Below are positions 50,742 through 63,273 of a DNA stretch of 64,000 nucleotides, one piece after another. The stretch spans positions 12,131,759 to 12,195,758 of the forward strand of contig OZ025271.1 in the NCBI GenBank assembly GCA_964019165.1, in the 5' to 3' direction. The DNA is from Mastigias papua (Eukaryota > Cnidaria > Scyphozoa > Rhizostomeae > Mastigiidae). Position 1 is the first letter of the stretch, and each line of letters opens with the position of its first letter. A model generated the notes under the pieces. The model saw nothing but the letters and a program-made list of their open reading frames with translations, had not been told where the DNA came from and did no database searches. The translations under genes and the position numbers were made by a program.

Positions 50742-52799
50742 ATAAACTAAAGGAGACTTACAAAGAACTTCATAAGACACATAAAATTCACAAGGTAGAC
50801 GAAAACAACAGAATAGTGCTGAAAGAAGTAGATATCTCTGACTTTGCCGTAAATTTGAGAATAGGTCGTTGCTCAGCATCCAAATGTGATTTCAGAGATG
50901 AAGCAAAGCGGTATTTGGATAATCATAAAGCTACTGCAGTTGGTGCTATTGATAAAGCTAACTTAGTTGATGAGAAATGCCGTGTAACTTTTATTCGCGG
51001 CATTGCAGGAATGGGAAAATCAGTTCTTGCCAAACAGTTGACTTATGGATGGGCAAATGGCGACATTTATCAAAACTTTAAAATGTGTGTCATGTTTGAA
51101 TGTAGAGACTTGAATTACTTCAAGGACCATGAAGGGGCGAGGCTGGAGAAACATGAAATCCTTGGTGAATTTATTCAAAGTAAAGTTAATTACGATTTGG
51201 GAAATGGAAAAGGGGTCTTGGTTGTAGTAGATGGCCTTGATGAACTCTTTGACATAACTGAAAAAGATTCAATCATTGGGCAACTTCTGAGCCGTAAGAT
51301 TTATCCGATGTCTAAAGTTATACTAACTGGGAGACCCCACATTGAAGACAAAATAACTGGTTATGATAACATGGGTTGCTTGTCTAAAGTGGAAATTAAT
51401 GGGCTAAGTGAGGATCAAATTAATGAATATGTTGACAAATTCTCACCTAATGAAGATCACAAAGAAAGAATAAGTAAAGCAAGAAGCTCATCAAAAGGTT
51501 GTCTCCCCATCATGTATGTACCACAGTTTCTGAATACGCTTTGCTGTGTGGCCATTTTAAGTGAAGGAGAAACTGTTTTGAACAGCACTGAATTATATTG
51601 CTGGACTGTTTGTCTATTGCTGAAACAACATGCTGACAAACATGGTTCAAGTAAAAAGGCTCCAGAAGTTTTCACTGAATTCTCACAAACATTATCAACA
51701 CTAAGTGAAGTTTGCCACAATTTACTAACAAAGAACAAAATAATTTTTGAAGGAAACATTAAATCACTGCTTGGTGACATTGGAAGGGACAAGGAATTTG
51801 TTGAAAGTCTATTTGTTGATGTGTCAGACAATATTACAGATAAGTATCAATTTAAACATTTATCACTGATGGAATTTCTCTCAGCCCTTTACATATGTAA
51901 AAAAGACATGAAGAATTTAATGGAAATTATAAAGGACAATTTGGAAAAAGGCTTTATTGAAGTTGTCTCATTTGTATGTCGTTTATTGTCAGGATTTTCA
52001 TATGGAGGAATAATAAAAGAAATGTTAAAGATTGTTGTTGGATTAAACCAAGACGTAAATGAGAAACACTTATTAGAAGATGTAATTGACTTGTTAAATA
52101 AGTGTGTGTTGAATAGGCAGACTAAATTAAGTAGATCATTTGAAATTATTACTTTTTTTTTAAATAAGAATTTTAATGATAAGGAGTTTATTAAGTCAAT
52201 TATTAGAAAATGCCATGGTGATGGGTTTGAGTCATATGAACTAATAACATACAATCTGTGTCTGATTTGTAGGCACTTGGAAAGTTGCGGATGGAAGGAG
52301 GACGATATTCGAAGTGCATTCACAAATGTTGAGTTTGTGGTAATCGAAGTGTCTAAGATTGAACAATTGGACATTGTTACTGTGAACGAGCGTTTTTGCA
52401 TTGTTGGTGGTATCAGGTTACGCGGAATGAAAACAACTGTGAATGCCATTCAAGAGAAGTTCAATGGAGGAGAGCAGAGTGGATATTGTGAATGGGTAAC
52501 CATAAGGGAATGCGAGTTCATGGATGACGAAGTGAATGGACTGTATTCGAATGATCGGCAATTGAAAGTGTTGGAGATAGAAAGATGTCAAGTGAAGACA
52601 ATGAAGAGTTTTCTGAATGTATGCAATTGGGGGATGTCATGCGAAAGGTTTGAGTTATGGGACCTGGACATTAAGATTGAATGGTGGGAGAGGATGGTGG
52701 AGATGATGGAAGAAAGGCAACGGAAGGGAGATTTAAAGATCGAGAGATTGGTCATAAGAGGATGCACTACTCACATGAGTGTTGAATTCGAAATGAGGG
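50742..52799 (+). CDS. NACHT-domain (NLR-like) protein, internal exon
   Basis: A 2058-bp exon bounded by acceptor TTTGTCTTGTAG (ends 50741) and donor AGG/GTAAGA (after 52799), with no stop inside. It is entered in phase 1, so the start lies in an upstream exon not identified here. About 70 residues into the NACHT region is the Walker A motif GIAGMGKSVLAKQ, followed by Walker B VLVVVDGLDELFD and the sensor ILTGRP. A helical region with QFKHLSLMEFLSALYI fits the winged-helix end of NACHT modules. The last 250 residues match nothing I recognise; no leucine-rich repeats are seen, though later exons may carry them. NLRs are intracellular innate-immune receptors whose NACHT ATPase drives oligomerisation. 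The retained exon and splice sites suggest a live gene. Confidence 0.85.
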
Positions 52800-55700
52800 T
52801 AAGATGATTTACTAATTAATTATTTGTTATTTACTAATTCATAAATTACTATTTTCAACAATTTAAATGCAAATGGTAAATTATATATGTGATAATTAGT
52901 AATTTGATATTTTTATCAAAATTGCAATCCAGATATTTTAGAGAAGAGAAATGCAGTTTGATATTATGTTTGTGAAACATTTAAATGGGTTATTAGAAAA
53001 TAACAACTTTTGCATTCAAGTGTTTAGATTTCATTTTTTGTTTACTTTTAAGGTAGGGGGTTATTGAAAAAGTAGAACTTAAAACAGGACAAGAATTATA
53101 ATGTGATTTTGGTTTTTGAGTTTGGACAATAGTTATATCCAATAATCAAATGATCTTTCAGCAAAGTCTGAAGGGCTATTTTATCAATGTGTATAAGTTA
53201 GATAACATTCTTAATGACTATATTTATCACTTTTTCAAAACAATACCTGGTTTTTTCAATAGATTAAAATATTTTTACATCAAACAACCAACATTTTAAA
53301 AAGCAACAGGTTGTTTTACTGGAATATACATATGAATTTAGGGATTGTGCATGTGCCAAATTAGTAATTGTTAAGGAATCTTGCTACGTAATAGAGAATG
53401 CAAACCACCTTAGAATAACTGTTTAGATACATTTTTAACGTCATCGTATAAATGCGATTTCCCTCTAATTCCAACCACCCTAATTGAATTTTGAATTAAA
53501 TTCCAACCGCCTTTTAATTCCAACCCCAAACCATTAGGTGTCTAAGAGCACAGCTCTAATAAGCAAACAATATAGGTATGTCAATATGCCATGGCCTTAT
53601 AGGCTAAGAGTCCGTTATTTTCCCCGACAGCTCTATTTTTGCCTGCAATCATATAATTTATTGCTTTAGACTACCTAACTAGCTATAATAAATGACTTTT
53701 GGTCCGCTTAACTTCCTTATTTGTTTACACCTTCAAGTTTTCTACCTAAAGATATATGTCGGGAGTACCATGACATTCATTTTTCAAAATGGCGCTCAAT
53801 GATTGGTGGTAGCCTAAATCAAGTAATAGTCAAATGAGTTGGACGGGTGTTTTAAGAAAGTTGAGCACGTCCGTCCTCTTGAATCATGAATACTAACACA
53901 AACGGCATGTTTTAAAGTTGAAATGGAAATGCCCGCAAATTTTTCCAGTACGCATTACCATAGCGCCCTGACTATTAATGCTATGAACCAAGCCAATGAG
54001 TCAATATTGTCAAAATGTGCAAATTCTTAAAACAGATGTGTATGATGTCATCACTTTGCTACTCTACAGCCTTAGTCTACAGGTTATACAAAAAACAACA
54101 TTAGTTCAAAACTTACATCTCCTTGATATGCTTTGTATAATATGATTATACAGCAATATTAAATCCATATTGAATACAAATGCAGATAAATTTTGCAATA
54201 TCAATTTCTTCCATGTATGCAAAAAGCAATACAATATTCGTTTCGGCAATAAAATTGTCCTCATTGGCAAAATGTGTAAATGTTTTTTAGCTATAGAAAG
54301 TCCGTAATACAACAAATGCAAAATTGTTCACGCATAACACTCCATTACTGAGATTCATTGTAGCAAAGTCCTTCCATTTAAGCAAGTAATTCAATTATCC
54401 TCAAATATAAATATCTCTTTCTCTAAGTCACTTGCTAAATGTCAATAACAACATGACAAAATTGTTTGGTTTCATTCAATTTTCCATTGGGAAATTTACT
54501 TCTGTTACTTCTTGACAAGCTCCATTTGTTCACTTCCCCGTTCCTTGCATAGTTGGAGTTAACGTCCACAAGTGCACGTTCTGTACAAGAATGAAATCAC
54601 AAATATCGTCAATTGGTGCCATATACCACCTGCAAGTTGATTGCAGTCAATTTTCATCCGAAGTTCATAATAAATGGCCATTTTTATTTAAGTATTTCAA
54701 ACGCGCGCTTTCATGACAACTGCACATCTCAAAAACAGACTCGCAACTGTTTAAGATTTGCCTTTATTGCATGATTTGGTGTGAGAAAAGGGTAGGAAAA
54801 AGTAGTATAGGCTCTAATTCGCATCATAATGGTAGTGATATGTTTGTATTTAGTTGATGAGAAAGCTTATGGAAGTTTGTGCTATTTACTGTAGTTTCAA
54901 AAAATAACCATGGAATAACTTAACGCATATTTTTCAAGAAGTGCTACTTTAATCCATTGTTATTTCCCTAAATTCGGTATTTACAACCGTTAATACATGT
55001 AGCCTGTGTAGATTTACATAGGCAGTACAATTGTCAAACAAACACTTTGAGTTTCAGGAGACACTGGGCTGCACATTGGTAGACTCGAACAGAAGGATAT
55101 ATGTTCATCTTCATTTGGATCTTTGTCTTTCCATGAATATTTGAAATCAATGAAAGCTGTAGAAAAAGTGAGAGTGTGAATGTAAAGCCATTGGCTTCCC
55201 AGTGGCATTTGGAGACACTTGTACTTTGTGACATTTCTTTTTGCCTATTTGAGTGGAACCTCTTATGAGACATAGTTTAGTTCTGTATATGTAATCATAA
55301 TATTCCTATCAACCCCTTCAGATACATGGGTTTGTTCGACCCAGCTGCATTGTAAACCTATAATCCTGATTTATAATAGTCAGATAGTGCTTGCTGCGGC
55401 TCGGTGTTTTAGATCTTTTGATAATTTCAGTTTCGAATGTTCTTAGATTGTTTTCATGTCAAGAGTAATTTTGTACGTATTTGAGAAACTACATGCAGTA
55501 TGCAATTCTTAAGACATTTGGCTTGGCTTCACTTGAAAAAAAGGCAAGGAATGCTGATGTGGATTAAAAACTTTATGAAAATTTGCTTGATGGCCGTCCA
55601 TAAAGTACGTATGCAGTAAATTTCATAGGTTTTGAATCTGCCTTATTTGCACCTATTCTGACCATTAAAGTTTGACTCCCTCCAGCTATTGCAACAATGG

Positions 55701-56458
55701 TTTTGGTTGGACAGTGAGCAGACATCCCTAACACGATCTAACCGTTTGACTTAAACCATGGATATCGCCCTCAGCAGTCAAATGCTCTGACTATTCATCC
55801 ATTTGCCTATTTGCGTGACATGTCGCTCAGGATATGCTCGTAAAATTTGTGCAAAGTCACATAAATCCCAAAAGTGAATAACATAGAATTACAAAACTCA
55901 CTGCAAAGTCACAAAATGTTGAAAATCATGGCATCATATTAAGTCATAGAAAATCATCTACCATTACCATCTTCCCTTACGCATTTCTACGAGCGACACA
56001 CCATTCGGACATTTTGCGTACAAAGGGTCTTCTCCTGAAAATCTAGGAGCATGTTTTAATTATTTCATAAAGTCCATGCTCTCATATTCATGTCAGGTGA
56101 ATAAGGAAAGGGAAAAATGGCCGTTAAAGAAACACTTGGGTCAATTATCATTTCCATTTTTGAATGAGGTTGGGAAAGATCAGGCGTTTCTATAATAAGA
56201 ACAGTTAGTTGCTGGGCCAATGTTAAATAGATAGCCAAAATCTATACCATCGTACAAATGTATCTTTTGTACCCTTATGGCTATGTTTCAGATAACTAGG
56301 TGTTCAGAAGTCGTGTTTCTTAATTTCTTTCTTGCATTGAGTGGCGGTTCCAGTTGAATTAAGGGTACCTTGGGTATAGGCTGGAGAATTGTTGTGGACG
56401 ACCTCTTTCAAACTCTTACAAAAACAAGTACATGAAAAGTCTGTTGGTACTACAGAAC
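52800..56458. other. No gene recognised
   Basis: Probably partly intron of the NACHT gene. An imperfect AATTCCAACC repeat lies at 53470-53525. No further exon could be supported. Confidence 0.45.
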
Positions 56459-56495
56459 TTTACTATAGCTCGAAAAAGCGGAAACATTCTGTCAG

Positions 56496-56536
56496 CATAC
56501 TGAAAGCTTTTTTCGTCCGACACTCGTCAGAGTATG
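56496..56536 (-). ncRNA. Hammerhead ribozyme motif, left arm
   Basis: On the - strand the same 41 bases as at 4113-4153: stem I CATACT/AGTATG, core CTGACGA, stem II GT/AC, GAA, stem III AAA/TTT, cut after TTTC. Confidence 0.8.
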
Positions 56537-57209
56537 AAACGTCGGATAACGACCGAAAGGTGAACCGAAATATATAGCCAGATGCGGGTGCACGTGATAT
56601 GATGAATAATGCGTCTATTTGCCCCTATGATTGGCCAATTAGCACCTATTCACCATTGTTTACTTGAAGAGTCCAAGTGAAAAAACGAACTCTTATTGTT
56701 TACACAAGATTGGATTTTGAGTCTTGATGTAAACCGATTCCAAAACACCTAAATGAAAGGACGATCTTGCTTGCCCAATGATCCGAAAAGTATCGTCTGT
56801 ATATGTTTTGGCGCATTCTGGATTTGTTAGAAGATGTTGTCCTATTGCCGAATCACTTTTCCTTTTAGAATTAGAGTTTTTACACGTACGAGGTGGTTCG
56901 GCCATAGGACAACATCTAACAAATCCAGAATGCGCCAAAATATATACTGTCGATAATTTTCGGATCATTGGGCAAGCAAGATCGTCCTTTCACTTAGGTG
57001 TTTTTGAATCGGTTTACATCAAGACTCAAAACCCAGTCTTGTGTAAACAATAAGAGTTCGTTTTTTCACTTGGACTCTTCAAGTAAACAATGGTGAATAG
57101 GTGCTAATTGGGCAATCATAGGGCCAAATAGACGCATTATTCATCATATCACGTGCACCCGCATCTAGCTATATATTTCGGTTCACCTTTCGGTCGTTAT
57201 CCGACGTTT

Positions 57210-57250
57210 CATACTCTGACGAGTGTCGGACGAAAAAAGCTTTCAGTATG
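57210..57250 (+). ncRNA. Hammerhead ribozyme motif, right arm
   Basis: On the + strand, identical to the other two copies at every core and stem position. It lies about 155 bp after the stop codon of the adjacent endonuclease-like frame. Confidence 0.8.
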
Positions 57251-57300
57251 CTAAAAGAATGTTTCCGCTTTTTCGAGCTATAGTAAAAAACAAGTACATG

Positions 57301-57958
57301 CCTTTTTTGGTAAATAGAACAATATTTCACACTTGTTTTCGCACTGAAACTCTATAATGTTAAATTGCACCAAAGACCACTTTTGTATTCGTCATTAAGG
57401 CCATGATACACGGAGATATATTCGATCTGAAATCTGATCAGATAATGAGGGATAAGATATCTTAAGACTACCTTTCTCCTTTAACGTGAAAAAAAGATAT
57501 TTCTAGAAGGATTAAGAATAAAATCAGAATATCTGATGAAATATGAGAAGCCTTCGATGGAGTTATGTACTGCAACCATCCATGCATGTGAAAAATATTT
57601 CATGCTTCACGAGCGAGAGTATATTCATAGCAGCATATTCCATGTCAATCAGGAGTGAAAGCGGATACACTAATAGAATGTCTTCGGTCCGCATTCTTTT
57701 CCTTTACTGCATGTTTTCCTTTTCTACTCCTTTTGTTTGCTGCAGCACACGCATCAATAACAACGAAAAGAGATTCTTTCTCCTCGTCATAAGATTCACT
57801 TTCAAATGACAAGTATGCTTTTTGGGTCAAAGACGGTCTGTGGTAATACTTGCAGGGTAGCTATGCTTCAAGTTGTAACAAAGAAACAGCGTTGGCACAA
57901 ACCAGTGTGTGATGGCCTGTGACATAGCTCCCAACTGTTTAGAAGTCATTAGAGGGTC
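57301..57958. other. No gene recognised
   Basis: Opposed frames at 57543-57809 (+) and 57645-57830 (-) have no recognisable content. Confidence 0.45.
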
Positions 57959-57976
57959 AGATATATATATATACAC

Positions 57977-58034
<58 letters not shown>
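57959..58034. repeat. (AT)n microsatellite
   Basis: AT tract with a few CA and AA interruptions at its start. Confidence 0.95.
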
Positions 58035-58037
<3 letters not shown>

Positions 58038-58090
58038 CAGCAAAGAAAAGTAGTCTCAAAGAATTGTTTCGTTTCGACCCTTTTCGTTTC

Positions 58091-58280
<190 letters not shown>

Positions 58281-58284
58281 CATA

Positions 58285-58739
58285 CCGTAAAACCTCAAAT
58301 AAGCCCCCAGGGGCAAAAATTAATTTTTGTGTGGGGGCTTACTCGAGGGGGGGGGCTTATTTCAAAGTCTGGCATTTTCCTCAAAGGTTGACATAAAACA
58401 CGACATAATTTTTTAATCAACTAAATTTTTGAGCTTCTACTTAGAAAAGCTGATCCCACTAAAAGAGTTACAAAGTGTTGTCTCAAGGTTTAACAAACAT
58501 AATAATGATTCTATTATCATGAAAGTCACGTTTCTCTTGCTTTTTTGCCTCCATTGAAAGTAAGTAATACTGTACAGCTATTGTCTTGTGAGGAATTATT
58601 GAAATACGATTTTATTCTACAAGTATGCTTCCCTCGAATAAGCCCCCATGGGGGCTTATTTGAGGGGTGACTCATTTGCAAACATAATTTTTTAGGTGGG
58701 GGATTATTCAGAGTTGGGGGCTAATTCAAGGATTTACGG
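58285..58739. mobile_element. Tc1/mariner-type MITE
   Basis: The ends CCGTAAAACCTCAAATAAG (left) and, reverse complemented, CCGTAAATCCTTGAATTAG (right) form imperfect inverted repeats continuing into G/C runs (AAGCCCCC). TA flanks both sides (58283-58284, 58740-58741). About 455 bp, non-coding. Further internal copies of the AATAAGCCCCC motif lie near 58345 and 58640. Confidence 0.7.
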
Positions 58740-58862
58740 TACTGTTTGTATAGCATTCAGCTGATCTACATGTGAAGCAAGGATTTTTGGTGTTTTTTTA
58801 AAAACGTTGTCAGAATTTGCTTGTAAAATGACTTTGGTTAGTTGATTGTATGTGTAAAATTC

Positions 58863-59043
58863 TAAAGGACCATTCAACTACATGTACGCTCAATATTACT
58901 CAATTTTAAACTCCCTTCCTTGTACGATGTATTATGTTTTTGCTTGTACTCCCTCCTTAGCTTGCTTACTCTGAAGTCATCAATCCCCTTTCTAAATATT
59001 TGAATCTATTGTTTATCTTGCTATTTTCAAAGTTTGCAGAAAA
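58863..59043 (+). repeat. Diverged dispersed repeat, copy 2
   Basis: Counterpart of 2996-3175; shared blocks AAAGGACCATTCAA, GCTCAATATTA and CTATTGTTTATCT. Confidence 0.5.
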
Positions 59044-59571
59044 TTAAATCATGCCTTATCTAAGAAACCTAACCTTATCACATTTTTGTGAAAACGAACG
59101 CGAACGTGAAAGAAAAGGAACAATAGTCTAAAACAGCAAATTCACCGCTCAAAAAGTGATCTCTCAAAATTTCTCTTGAAAAAATGCTGTTTAGTCTTTT
59201 TTAAGCAATGGACGCAGTTAAGCTTTAGTAAACTGAAAGAAGCAGCCATGCTGATACTAAAGCAGTACTTTGCTACTTTGAAAATGTTTGCCTAACATTT
59301 ATAGACAAACCGGTCACACCTATCGTTTTCCGCAATGATTGCGGTAGATGATTTGCAACTAAATTAAAAATATGAAATGCTACAAATTTTGCATTAAAAT
59401 TTGATAATACTACAAAATGCAGCACAATTCCCACCACTTTCATGAGTCACTGTTGTTTATTATGGAAATTGGAGTGAGACTTTATATCTCCGCTTTAATT
59501 GTCCCTTTCTAAGCAAAGCCATATAATAGTCAGATTTTAGAAGTTGAGATAGAAATTCAAGAAATTAAAGA

Positions 59572-59640
59572 CTGAACAAGTGTCGGACGAAAACAGCTTT
59601 TCAGTATGCCTAAAACATGGTGCTGCTTTTTCGTGCTGGA
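59572..59640 (+). mobile_element. Remnant of Penelope-like end with degenerate hammerhead
   Basis: GTGTCGGACGAAAACAGC and TTTTCAGTATGCC correspond to the last part of the hammerhead region, followed by a diverged version of CGCTTTTTCGAGCT. The catalytic core reads CTGAACA instead of CTGACGA and the partner strand of stem I is gone, so it should not cleave. Confidence 0.6.
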
Positions 59641-59645
59641 CTGAA

Positions 59646-60330
59646 GTTCAAGAAATGTTTTTTTTTTATTCTCAACATTCTGCTTTCCCTTGAGTATCGT
59701 TCACAATAAAGCAGGTAACAATATGTTATGCTTTAACAATTGTTTACGTTTATTTCATTTAGTACTGGTAGTGTGTGATCAATTTTGTTTTGGGAAAGTA
59801 GTTTTATGGTGGATATTGAAATAGTCGCAATAGAAAGAGCAACATTAGATTTTTATGTGGGTGCATGGAAATGTATCTCTTCATTGTGTGAAAATGAAAT
59901 TGAACTGAAAAGTAACCTTGGCTCTAATTGCCATCATAATGGCACTGATGTATTGTTTGTGAATGTCAAAGAAGTTACCAGTGTATTTATTCTTATAGAT
60001 AGTGCAATGTGGCTTGAAACTCAAGATTGATGTCAGAACTGTGGTGAGTTGATAGAAGTTGTGGTTTGGTGCGACTGTTTAAAGAAAGATAACGATGATG
60101 ACCGTGATTAGAACACCTTGATCAGGAAACACAGTTTTATGACAACCTTTTAGAAAACAAATGGAAAAATAGCAGTGATGACTTAATGAGAACTATCTGG
60201 TAACATATTTGTGATGTAGAAATTTCATACCCATTTCAGCCTCCATCAGCAGTATGGCACTGTCACGACAATAGTGATGGTGGTTAAGTTTTTGAGTGAT
60301 TAGTTAGTTGATTTACTGAAAAGTAATAGA
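59646..60330. other. No gene recognised
   Basis: An 81-codon frame at 59785-60030 has no recognisable domain. Confidence 0.45.
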
Positions 60331-60424
60331 CTGATTGATTGATTGATTCATGATTAATTGATCGATGAATTGATTGATTGATTTATTTATTGAGTGATTG
60401 ATTGATTGCCTGATTGATTGATTT
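60331..60424. repeat. (GATT)n-rich microsatellite
   Basis: Imperfect GATT/GATTGATC tetranucleotide array. Confidence 0.9.
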
Positions 60425-60950
60425 AATCTGTCCATACCATCATTGTTTCATAATACACATTGTTTTCTATGAGAATCTCCATGAAAGAAACTTTAGGTTT
60501 CTAAACAGATTTTGTAGAAATCACTCAGTTAAATGATCGTCGGTTCCGTCCCGGTATTTGAAAAGTATCAAAGTTCCTGTGATTGTTTTTCTCACTTCCT
60601 TTACCATGTAAATGAGACTGTCACTCTAGAAGACCTGTGCAAGGGGTAGATTGGGTTGGCAAATTGGCTCTTGTTAAGAAAATTGACTATGTTCTAAACT
60701 TTGACCAGTAGGCAGCTGCACCTGACAGTTAGGCAGGGATGAAACTGGTGGTGCCAGTGGTAGTGAGGGAGGGAGGAGTGGGGTCATGAGACTAACACCC
60801 CAGGGCAAAATGTTAGGGCCAGGTCATTTAGTTATTAGGGACAACCACTTTAAAAAATGCTCCATCAGGACAGGTCTGTAGAAGCATCAGATGAAATCAA
60901 TGATATGCGTTTGAGAATTTTCATAAGCTTCTTTTTAGCCTGATTTCCAT
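60425..60950. other. No gene recognised
   Basis: No coding signal or repeat identified. Confidence 0.5.
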
Positions 60951-61137
60951 TGGGTCGCCACCTGTTGCTTCCTGTCACTACTGGTCATTAGATTTTAAAG
61001 TCGCGGGCTATCGCTACCAGTCACTACTGCCCACTAGATGTTAAAGTCGCCAGCTGTCGCTACCTGTCGCGTCTGGTCGTTAGATTTTAAGATTGCTGGC
61101 TATCGCTACCTGTCGCTACCTTTCGCTTCCTGTCGCT
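60951..61137 (+). repeat. Imperfect tandem repeat, unit about 65 bp, three copies
   Basis: Each unit contains a TCGCTACC/GTCGCTTCC-type cluster followed by TTAGATTTTAAA or TAGATGTTAAA. It may be the subterminal repeat of the Harbinger element that starts just after it. Confidence 0.7.
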
Positions 61138-61257
61138 CGTAAAATGGACCTGCTTTTGGCACACTTGCGCAATTTGATGCTACAGTTAAAATGGCCTCTT
61201 CTTGGGAAGCTGTCTTGTGAGAATCCAGCCTCTTTGGTTTACTTGCTGTAAACAGAC

Positions 61258-62960
61258 ATGACACGAAGAAGAAAACGCAGATGCTGGGTTGGAAAGATAT
61301 TTCTACAGAGGGCAAATCTTGGTTTTTACAACACCTTAATGAGGGAGCTGAGGCTGCATGGCAGAGAGTATCTTTACAGGTAACAAATATTAACACTATT
61401 TCTGCATTAAAACTCAGTGGCAAGGTTCTTATGACAAGTACAGATTTTTGGGGTCTTGAGGGATCCCAGGAAATGCAGTTTGGAGGGCATAGCTACTTTA
61501 CTGGCAAGAAAGCTCAGGCACCCAATTATGGAGGGCTGCTGAGGGTCTAGACCCTGTCCTCTTTCTTAAAGGAAAAAAAGCCCTTTTTCGGCTGATAATA
61601 TATTATTTTAATTACCATTTGTCAAGGAAGTAGGGAAATCAAGAAAATTCTTGTAGTATATCTTCTGTTTCTTAATTTACAAATTATTATTCTAAGCCAT
61701 ACCCTCTAAAAGCTTCTAGTGGGCCTTTTTTGGATTAGACCTCTACGCTTGATAGTTGCCATATGCTCATCTCAGGCTAGACAGTTGCAAGTTTTCTTTG
61801 AATTTACTGAGTTAGTTTATGATTGGATTTCTTTAGATGGCATAACATCCAAATCTTTTCTCCATTACACCGGATTGTAATATAACTTCCTTACTTTTAT
61901 TATTTATATTCTAGATTTCTTCTATTGGCACCAGAGAAATTAGAGCATTTATTCTCTTTGGTAGAGCCTAAGATAGCCAAGAAGCAATGCAACTCAAGGA
62001 ATCCTAATCCACCAGAGGAGCGTTTGGTTTTGACACTTCTACCTAGCCACAGGTGATTAACAGCAGACTCAAACATTTGCATTGTGAAGTGGTCGTGCAA
62101 CTCTATCGAATATTATTAACGAAACCTATTCTGCATTCTGGGCAACTTTGAGTGAAACATGCTCAAGGATCCCTTCATATGTACAAGAATGGCTTGAAGT
62201 TCCAAGAGATTTTGAGGACTTTGAGGAGTGACAATGTCACAAAAATGCATTGCATCACAAGATGGAATGGATGTGTCAACTGAATGTCGCAAAAGAGCTG
62301 GTTCGACTTATTTCAATTGCAAAATGTCCCACAGCTTTTTGCTTATAGCAGTGTGATGCAAGGCATTGCTTTATTGTGGTAGACATAAGAGCCTTTGGTG
62401 GAGATAATTATGTAAGTGTTTCTCAAACTGACGTTTGCAGAGTACCGCCATAGCAGTATTGGAATCCCAAAGCCAACTTAACAAGGTGATAGAATCATCC
62501 CATATGTTTTAGTTGCTGATGATATTTTCCCATTAAAACCATACCTTGTGAAACTTTATCCAGGAGAAGCAATTGCTGAAAAACACCTTATTTTCAATTA
62601 CCGGCTATCCATGGCAAGGGGAACAATAGAAAACACATTTGGCATACTGGCAGCAAAATGGAGAATTTCCATCGTTCTATTACAGCTGGAATAGAGCGAT
62701 TTGAAGGGCTTACCAGGGCTACAATACATTCACACAGTTGCCTTAGATTAACGGATAGTTCCAACTATCTTCCAACTAGATTTGTAGGCAGAAAGGATTC
62801 AACAGGATAAATCACTCCTGGTGATTGGAGGTGTTATGAATGATGATAAAGGTCTCCATAATCTTTTTAGGCTACATGGCAACTGGTACAGGTTTGAAGC
62901 AGATCAAGTCAAAGAAAGTTTTTAAGACTGTTGTCATTGGCCCCGATAGTGAGGTTCATT
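61258..62960 (+). pseudogene. PIF/Harbinger transposase (HARBI1-like), two exons, decayed
   Basis: Exon 1 (61258-61379) encodes MTRRRKRRCWVGKIFLQRAN and continues to HGREYLYR, like the N-terminus of Harbinger transposases (KRRCWV...Y-x-x-L-x-x-E-L). A donor CAG/GTAACA and acceptor TATTCTAG (ends 61914) join it in frame to FLLLAPEKLEHLFSLVEPKI and the PPEERLVLTL helix. Exon 2 then decays. Still readable are AFGGDNYVSVS near 62395 and LVADDIFPLKPYLVKLYPG near 62510. After these comes IFNYRLSMARGTIENTFGIL near 62600, which holds the last catalytic Glu of the DDE triad. Several stops and shifts make it inactive. Confidence 0.75.
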
Positions 62961-63273
62961 GACAGTATAAACATGTTAGATCTTGTGGTGCAGTTCATGA
63001 TTAAGAAACCATGCAGAACACAACATGAAAAGCATCATAAAGACATACTGAATATCAAAAGCAGAAGTTTCACTTTACTGTTATTGTATGTCTTTTATCC
63101 CTTTGAGTTGAAGAAAGCTTCCGTTTTCACATAACATATCTAATAGAGGAAAAACCAACGATCATTACTATAATATGGGAAAATGTTATGTGGGATTTAT
63201 TCAAGATTTGTATAAACTGGTGTAGTTGAATTTGTCATCAGATTCTTTAACTGGAAAAGGGAAGATAGTTCTT

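Larger units (their letters stand above)
56459..57287. mobile_element. Inverted dimer of Penelope-like 3' ends with two hammerheads
   Basis: Left arm (56459-about 56838) and right arm (about 56907-57287) are near-perfect inverted copies beginning TTTACTATAGCTCGAAAAAG, around a spacer of some 70 bp. Each arm reads outward from the centre. It contains the end of a probable GIY-YIG endonuclease frame (- strand 56968-56693; + strand 56778-57053, both with FRIIGQARSSFHLGV), a stop, and a hammerhead motif. A 15-bp direct repeat AAAAACAAGTACATG stands at 56420-56434 and 57286-57300 and may be a target duplication. Inverted terminal segments are a known Penelope-like layout. Confidence 0.75.
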
